Source: Candidatus Kapaibacterium sp.
GTDB lineage: Bacteria; Bacteroidota; Ignavibacteria; Kapaibacteriales; Kapaibacteriaceae
Length of the DNA stretch: 61,753 nucleotides
Assembly: GCA_022842685.1 (NCBI GenBank)
Contig: JALHPC010000013.1
Coordinates: forward strand, 1-61,753
Reading direction: 5' to 3'
Shown: piece by piece, positions 57,569 through 61,753 of the stretch
Layout of the letters: each line of letters starts with the position of its first letter
How positions within the stretch are numbered: the stretch's first letter is position 1
Position numbers and translations under genes: made by a program
The notes under the pieces: generated by a model
The model's database searches: none
Told to the model about the DNA's origin: nothing
Seen by the model: the letters and a program-made list of their open reading frames with translations, nothing else

Positions 57569-59911
57569 TCACAGTTCGTCTGGCTCGGGCCATGCATGTT
57601 TGGGATAGCGACCTCGCATTTCCTTACGCACCTGAGCATAACTGCCGCGCCAGAAGCCGGCTATGTCTTGCGTAACCTGCATCGGACGTCCGGCAGGTGA
57701 CAGAAGATGCAGGGTAAGTGGCACCCTTCCGCCACCAACGGTAGGCGTGGCCGATAGTCCAAAGAAGTGCTGAAGCTTATCGGCGGCCACTGGCTGCGAA
57801 GGGTCCGAATAGTCGATGCGTACTCGACGTCCCGAAGGTAGCACAAGGTAGGCAGGTGCAACGGCGTCGAGGTTTGCGTGTTCATGGTACGACATCGACG
57901 AGTGAACGAGTTGAGCAACGTCAATGGTCTGCGCATCGCGCAGTTTTCGGCGCCCCTTAACAGCTTGTGCCAGTATCGATGGTGGCAGCAGTTTGGCCAA
58001 TACGTCGATGCGGGTAACGGGGCCATGCAGCGTGTCGGCAAAGTGGATGCGGTCAACAAGCGTGGTGGCCGAATCTGTCCAGTCTAGGTCTCGCCACTCA
58101 CGATCTACAATCCACTGAGCTAGGGCAAGGGATAGCGTCTGTTCGTCGGCATTGGGATCGTCGCGTTCATCAAGCACTACCGAGCCCAACATACGTGCGG
58201 TCCGAGCTACCACGGCCTGTTCGGCTTCGTCGATGCCATAGTTATGGCGGGATTCGATGCGGTGGGCAAACAACCACTCAACCTCGAACTTGGTAAGGGG
58301 CACTGCGTTACGGATGGTGGCATTGGCAGAGGTGGCCTCGACGTCGACGGCTACGATAACGTCGGCGTTAAGGTGAAGCGATCGCGACAGGTTGGCAAAG
58401 CGTCCATTAACCATGATGTAGCGATCTTCGGCTCGGCGGCGTGCCACACGGTCGGTATAGGCTAGGGCAAGTGCGCAGGCATAGTGATTGACCGACGCTG
58501 GTGCTATGGCATCGGCTTTAAGAGCATGGATACGAGGGGCGTGCACGGCATCGGCTTCGATGTCGTGCACTGCCGCCGCCAGTGCGTCGGCATCCAAACC
58601 GATGCCCCTTCCAGCAACAATCATGTGCGACAAGCGCGGATGTGTGCCAAAGGCCGCCATGGCGCGACCGTGCGGTGTGATGGAGCCTGCGGCGTCGAGG
58701 GCGTCGAGATCTTGCAGGAGTTCTATGGCATAGCGCACGTGGTGGGCTGGGGGAGTATCAAGCCAGGAAAGGTCGGCAACAGTTGCGCCAAACATGGCAA
58801 GGTCGAGCACAAGCGGTGTAAGGTCGCTGGCGAGAATTTCGGGTGTGCGACGAGCAGCCAGAGTGCCATGCATTTCTTCGGTCCACAGGCGATAGCACGT
58901 GCCTGGCCCAAGCCGGCCGGCGCGGCCTTGGCGTTGCTCGGCGGCATCCTGCGTAACAGGAACGGTAACGAGTTTGGCAAGCCCACTGCGTGGATCGAAG
59001 CGGGGCTCGCGAGCAAGGCCTGCATCGATGACGGTGCGAACACCGGGAATCGTGAGCGAAGTTTCGGCAATGGCCGAGGCAACGATGACCTTGCGGTGGC
59101 CCGCAGCGGGCGACGAAAGGGCGGCGTCTTGCGTTGCGGTATCAACGCTACTATGAAGTGGAATCACGTCGACCGTATCATCTAGTCGAGCCGAAGCAAG
59201 GGCGTCGCAGGTACGACGAATGTCGGCAATACCAGGCAGGAAGCACAGAATGTCGCCATCGTTGGCAGCCAGAGCATCGCGAACGGCGGCCACAACAAGG
59301 TCGTGGGTGGGCTTTTGCGAGGGGGATCGTAGGTAGGTCGTGGTAACAGGGAACTGGCGTCCTACACAGCGCACCACGGCGCGTTCGGCCATTGCGCCGG
59401 CAATCATCGAGGCAAGGGTATCGAGTGCGTGCAGTGTGGCCGACATAACCATGATACGCAGGTTGGGGCGCAGCAGGTCGCGACACAATAGTGTTAAGGC
59501 CAAGCCAGCATCTGCATGGACAGAGCGTTCGTGATATTCGTCAAAGATTACGCATCCAACGCCATCAAGATCGGGGTTGGCGGCAAGTCGACGTGTAAGG
59601 ACGCCTTCGGTTACTACCTCGATGCGCGTGGAAGTCGATACGCGCCTATCGTTGCGAATCGTGTAGCCAACCGTGCGGCCTACGGCTTCGCCGAGTTGTG
59701 CAGCCATACGCGTGGCGGCGGCGCGGGCGGCCACACGACGCGGTTCGAGCATGACGATGCGCATGCCGTTCAACCACGGCTCGTTGAGCAGTTCCAGCGG
59801 TACAACGGTAGTTTTCCCGGCGCCCGGGGCAGCCTCGAGGATGCAGCACTGTGTGGCATCGAGCGCTGCGCGAATGTGCGGCAGTACACCGTAGATGGGT
59901 AGGCTGTTCAC
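57569..59911 (-). CDS. hrpB: ATP-dependent RNA helicase HrpB
   Basis: 780 aa DEAH-family helicase: motif I EAAPGAGKTTVVPLELL, motif II VIFDEYHERSV, motif III SATLHAL, motif VI QRQGRAGRLGPG, and the HrpB-specific C-terminal domain ending PKHAWPEPDEL, where YPKHxWPDDP is conserved. Starts with GTG 59911. RNA target in bacteria is unknown. Stands alone. A CGATGCCCCTT word inside reads GRGIG. Confidence 0.93.
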   Translation of the reverse strand: MNSLPIYGVLPHIRAALDATQCCILEAAPGAGKTTVVPLELLNEPWLNGMRIVMLEPRRVAARAAATRMAAQLGEAVGRTVGYTIRNDRRVSTSTRIEVVTEGVLTRRLAANPDLDGVGCVIFDEYHERSVHADAGLALTLLCRDLLRPNLRIMVMSATLHALDTLASMIAGAMAERAVVRCVGRQFPVTTTYLRSPSQKPTHDLVVAAVRDALAANDGDILCFLPGIADIRRTCDALASARLDDTVDVIPLHSSVDTATQDAALSSPAAGHRKVIVASAIAETSLTIPGVRTVIDAGLAREPRFDPRSGLAKLVTVPVTQDAAEQRQGRAGRLGPGTCYRLWTEEMHGTLAARRTPEILASDLTPLVLDLAMFGATVADLSWLDTPPAHHVRYAIELLQDLDALDAAGSITPHGRAMAAFGTHPRLSHMIVAGRGIGLDADALAAAVHDIEADAVHAPRIHALKADAIAPASVNHYACALALAYTDRVARRRAEDRYIMVNGRFANLSRSLHLNADVIVAVDVEATSANATIRNAVPLTKFEVEWLFAHRIESRHNYGIDEAEQAVVARTARMLGSVVLDERDDPNADEQTLSLALAQWIVDREWRDLDWTDSATTLVDRIHFADTLHGPVTRIDVLAKLLPPSILAQAVKGRRKLRDAQTIDVAQLVHSSMSYHEHANLDAVAPAYLVLPSGRRVRIDYSDPSQPVAADKLQHFFGLSATPTVGGGRVPLTLHLLSPAGRPMQVTQDIAGFWRGSYAQVRKEMRGRYPKHAWPEPDEL
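58600..58610 (+). repeat. CGATGCCCCTT word, copy 11
   Basis: Exact copy antisense inside hrpB; coding strand GRGIG, same frame as copy 8. A CAGTGCCCCTT variant lies about 300 bases away (58295-58305, minus). Confidence 0.8.
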
Positions 59912-59978
59912 AGCTGCAAGTTACGGTCAAATGCGTCCAAGCATGGCGTCACGTTGACACCACGATATCGCAGTCGAT

Positions 59979-60009
59979 TTTGCCAAGTCAATCAAGAGTG
60001 CTATCTTTG
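59979..60009 (+). promoter_or_regulatory. complete FCB-type promoter of the initiator tRNA gene
   Basis: TTTG at 59979-59982, 19-nt spacer, TATCTTTG at 60002-60009. This is the best full promoter in the window and matches the -33/-7 consensus of Bacteroidota sigma factor. The mature tRNA starts 11 nt downstream. Confidence 0.7.
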
Positions 60010-60019
60010 TAGCCCTTAC

Positions 60020-60092
<73 letters not shown>

Positions 60093-60106
60093 CAAACACC
60101 AACAGA

Positions 60107-60135
60107 AGCTCACGAGAACATCGTGGGCTTTTTTT
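60107..60135 (+). terminator. rho-independent terminator of the tRNA gene
   Basis: Stem AGCTCACGA / TCGTGGGCT with loop GAACA, followed by seven T. Best terminator in the window. Confidence 0.85.
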
Positions 60136-60225
60136 GTGGCCACATCGAACAGACGAAGGCCAAACCACTTTCACCGATGCCACTACGAACGTAGGCGTGC
60201 CCCCGCCCCCTGTACCGGAGCATCC

Positions 60226-60240
60226 TGCCCCCCCCCCCCC
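60226..60240. repeat. poly-C tract
   Basis: A run of about 14 C (with a C-rich stretch before it) in otherwise mixed sequence; prone to slippage, so its length and any frame through it should not be trusted. Confidence 0.8.
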
Positions 60241-60265
60241 AGCTTTATTTCGGGCATTGTCGGGA

Positions 60266-60592
60266 ATGCCATTCTTGCACATGCTGCCCCCTTGGGTTCG
60301 CATTCGCGTCGCTTGTTGCTTCGCTGTGGATTTCCTATCAGACGTCCTCTTGGCAGGCCGAAGCATCCCAAGGCAATTGCAGGACTGTCCAGATGATCTA
60401 ACGAGACTTTCGGAGAATGTAGAGCAGGATCATCCTGTGTGGTTCGATTCACCTTGGGGCGTCGATGTCCACCGCGGACGCTACCAGGACATCGCAGTAG
60501 GTGCCAGCCATCTGCTCGCCGAGCGTAGTCGGCTTGATTGGACGAAGCTGCTACTGTGGCAAAAGTGTATCGCAGAGAATCTTCAAGGGTAA
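60266..60592 (+). CDS. uncertain ORF downstream of the poly-C tract
   Basis: A 108-aa frame from ATG 60266 (MPFLHMLPPWVRIRV ... CIAENLQG). Composition looks protein-like but no family is recognised. The frame is open further upstream through the poly-C run, so the true start may be hidden by slippage. After the TAA at 60590 a one-base shift would continue as KAIANSVFGLLHSAPHGVL, suggesting a possible frameshift near the stop. Could be a decayed gene. Confidence 0.3.
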   Translation: MPFLHMLPPWVRIRVACCFAVDFLSDVLLAGRSIPRQLQDCPDDLTRLSENVEQDHPVWFDSPWGVDVHRGRYQDIAVGASHLLAERSRLDWTKLLLWQKCIAENLQG

Positions 60593-60640
60593 GGCTATAG
60601 CCAATTCTGTCTTTGGCTTGCTACATTCGGCGCCCCACGG

Positions 60641-60823
60641 CGTGTTGACATAGGTCAAGATGTACCGCTCGAGCTTCAAACAGCAATCATGGCCGCGATG
60701 GATGCCCATGGCAACATGAGCAAACAGGCATTGGACGACCCGAAGATTCTTCTGGGCATTCTGCGCGCTCACATGGAGCACGACGTGTTGTATGAGGGAT
60801 TACGGGGTGAGGGGGGATCATAA
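60641..60823 (+). pseudogene. probable remnant of type I restriction endonuclease HsdR C-terminus
   Basis: The frame reads RVDIGQDVPLELQTAIMAAM, then DAHGNMSKQALDDPKILLGI, then VLYEGLRGEGGS and stop at 60821. The AMDAHxxMSxQAL...LYExLR pattern is that of the extreme C-terminal end of HsdR proteins. There is no upstream HsdR sequence (helicase or nuclease) and no start with a ribosome-binding site, so this would be a leftover piece. Based on memory of the family pattern only. Confidence 0.4.
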
Positions 60824-60985
60824 GCAATACCAAGGCGATTGGATTAGATGTTGTGAAAGCCGAATATCGACTTCGTGCTATTAGTTCGCAATAACTCGTG
60901 GGTTCCGGGTCAGCAATTCTGAGCAAAATGGACAACCAAAACGTACGACTACGCGTTCAAGAGACAGACATCAAAACTATAAAAC

Positions 60986-61342
60986 ATGTCGGACTATCAG
61001 TCTCTGAACAGCGCCATCACCGAGCTGGCAAGGACGTACATCACGAAGTTGGAAATTGCTAGGATTCGACGTGACATCTCCGCATCAAGTGACAAGAATG
61101 TACAATACATTTGGTTCACGCGCCGACTGACTGATGACAAGTTAGAGGTATCACAGCGAGTTGGATTAGAAGGCGAGCAGACTACCGAATTCCCGTCATT
61201 CATCAGTAATGTCGTTGACACATTGTCTCGGCACAAAGAGTATTTTCAACAACCTGAACGCGTTACTGTTGAGATGATCTACGACGCTTTAGCTTGGTTT
61301 GTGTACAACAATGACCATGGCCGCCCGACGCAGCTGCCATAG
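60986..61342 (+). CDS. hypothetical protein
   Basis: 118 aa, no signal peptide or membrane helix; mostly helical with charged residues (LARTYITKLEIARIRRDISA). No family recognised. Codon use is more AT-rich than the genes to the left, fitting recently acquired DNA. No Shine-Dalgarno or TAnnTTTG element is evident. Confidence 0.5.
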   Translation: MSDYQSLNSAITELARTYITKLEIARIRRDISASSDKNVQYIWFTRRLTDDKLEVSQRVGLEGEQTTEFPSFISNVVDTLSRHKEYFQQPERVTVEMIYDALAWFVYNNDHGRPTQLP

Positions 61343-61583
61343 TTATCAACGAACTCGCTAAAGGACTATGCTCCAGCGCATGCTTTAACTACGAAGAATT
61401 GAGAGATCGTAACTAAAAGGTAGTCGGAGCCGCAGCATATCATTTGTATTGGTTTTGTATTGGTTGAACTATGTGGTCTTCTAGCTAGTTTTCCCAATCA
61501 GACGATTTCGTTCGTTGTCCTGTCACCTCTGAAATGGTATCTGACAAGACATCACATACTACCATTCCGTTAAGGAGCTTTCT
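61343..61583. other. AT-richer intergenic stretch
   Basis: 241 bases. I see no gene, RNA or array. It contains a short direct repeat (TTTGTATTGG twice at about 61445-61465) and ends with AAGGAG before the next start. Confidence 0.5.
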
Positions 61584-61753
61584 ATGCATCCGATGGACAT
61601 TGTTCAACATGAGACGGCCCGTAAACGGTCAACATGCTCTACGAGGTTGCGGCAGTTTTGGCTGCAGTTTGTAGTCATTGCCACGCTGCTTGCCGCTTGT
61701 ATGGTGCCGGGGCAATCGCAGCAGCCGGACATGCGACCGATCAACAAGCTGGG
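61584..61753 (+). CDS. exported protein, N-terminus only (runs off the window)
   Basis: ATG 61584 follows TTAAGGAGCTTTCT, a clear Shine-Dalgarno. The first 56 codons give a basic N-region (ARKRSTCSTRLRQ), a hydrophobic core (FWLQFVVIATLLAACMV) and a likely cleavage or lipobox area at AAC, then QSQQPDMRPINKL. A secreted or lipid-anchored protein; family cannot be judged. Confidence 0.6.
   Translation, partial: MHPMDIVQHETARKRSTCSTRLRQFWLQFVVIATLLAACMVPGQSQQPDMRPINKL

Overview
The window reads as chromosomal DNA of a free-living, Gram-negative member of the FCB group, most likely the Chlorobi-side lineage around Ignavibacteria/Kapabacteria; this is inference from gene content, since no rRNA is present. 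Supporting signs are large secreted proteins ending in type IX secretion-like C-terminal domains, menaquinone genes (menG, menA), type 2 isopentenyl-diphosphate isomerase, DUF5683/DUF5684 proteins, Bacteroidota-style TAnnTTTG promoter elements, and operons built with 4-base ATGA stop/start overlaps.

Layout. 1-3552 (minus): a 69-aa membrane protein, two LOG-family nucleotide hydrolase paralogues and an ABCC-type exporter that runs off the left edge. 3562-7038 (minus): a giant secreted BNR-propeller protein. 7150-10175 (plus): CrtI-like oxidoreductase, menG, menA. 10373-14866 (plus): a secreted protein with a phytase-like domain inside a choice-of-anchor I domain, Ig domains and a sorting tail. 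14954-17482 (plus): pyrE, exonuclease III, a zeta-toxin-like gene broken by one stop codon, its small partner, and a DoxX-like protein. 17544-19986 (minus): ABC-2 transporter plus a LolA-like protein. 19987-20647: a 269-bp tandem duplication rich in palindromes. 20648-29550 (minus): glmM, a degenerate type IIG restriction-modification-like protein, dprA, fni, polyprenyl synthase, murD. 29563-29745: an array of tiny hairpins. 29766-35318: secreted Xaa-Pro peptidase (plus), then comF, tryptophan dioxygenase, a homocysteine methyltransferase/MTHFR fusion and a DoxX/MauE protein (minus). 35423-37813 (plus): DUF5684 protein, two more hairpin arrays, mgtE. 37820-47353 (minus): typA, two secreted unknowns, tolC, macA-like adaptor, ATPase and two MacB-like permeases. 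47536-59911 (minus): GT-C membrane protein, lipoproteins, methyltransferase, recR, YbjN-like, pspA, OmpA-family protein, DUF5683, RidA-like lipoprotein, ROK kinase, FtsB-like, hrpB. 60020-61753: initiator tRNA followed by a disturbed tract with a poly-C run, a probable hsdR remnant and unknown genes.

Most striking signals. (1) The 11-mer CGATGCCCCTT occurs 11 times by my hand count where about 0.03 would be expected, in both orientations and in different reading frames of unrelated genes; this looks like a DNA uptake sequence or similar genome word. Two competence-associated genes (dprA, comF) lie in the same window, and dprA sits beside a DNA methyltransferase-like protein that has lost its catalytic motif. 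(2) Three arrays of 11-15-nt hairpins keep a C(TTC)G centre while their stems change in a compensatory way. (3) TAnnTTyG promoter elements lie only 3-6 nt upstream of at least nine start codons, implying leaderless mRNAs. All counts are by eye and need computational confirmation.
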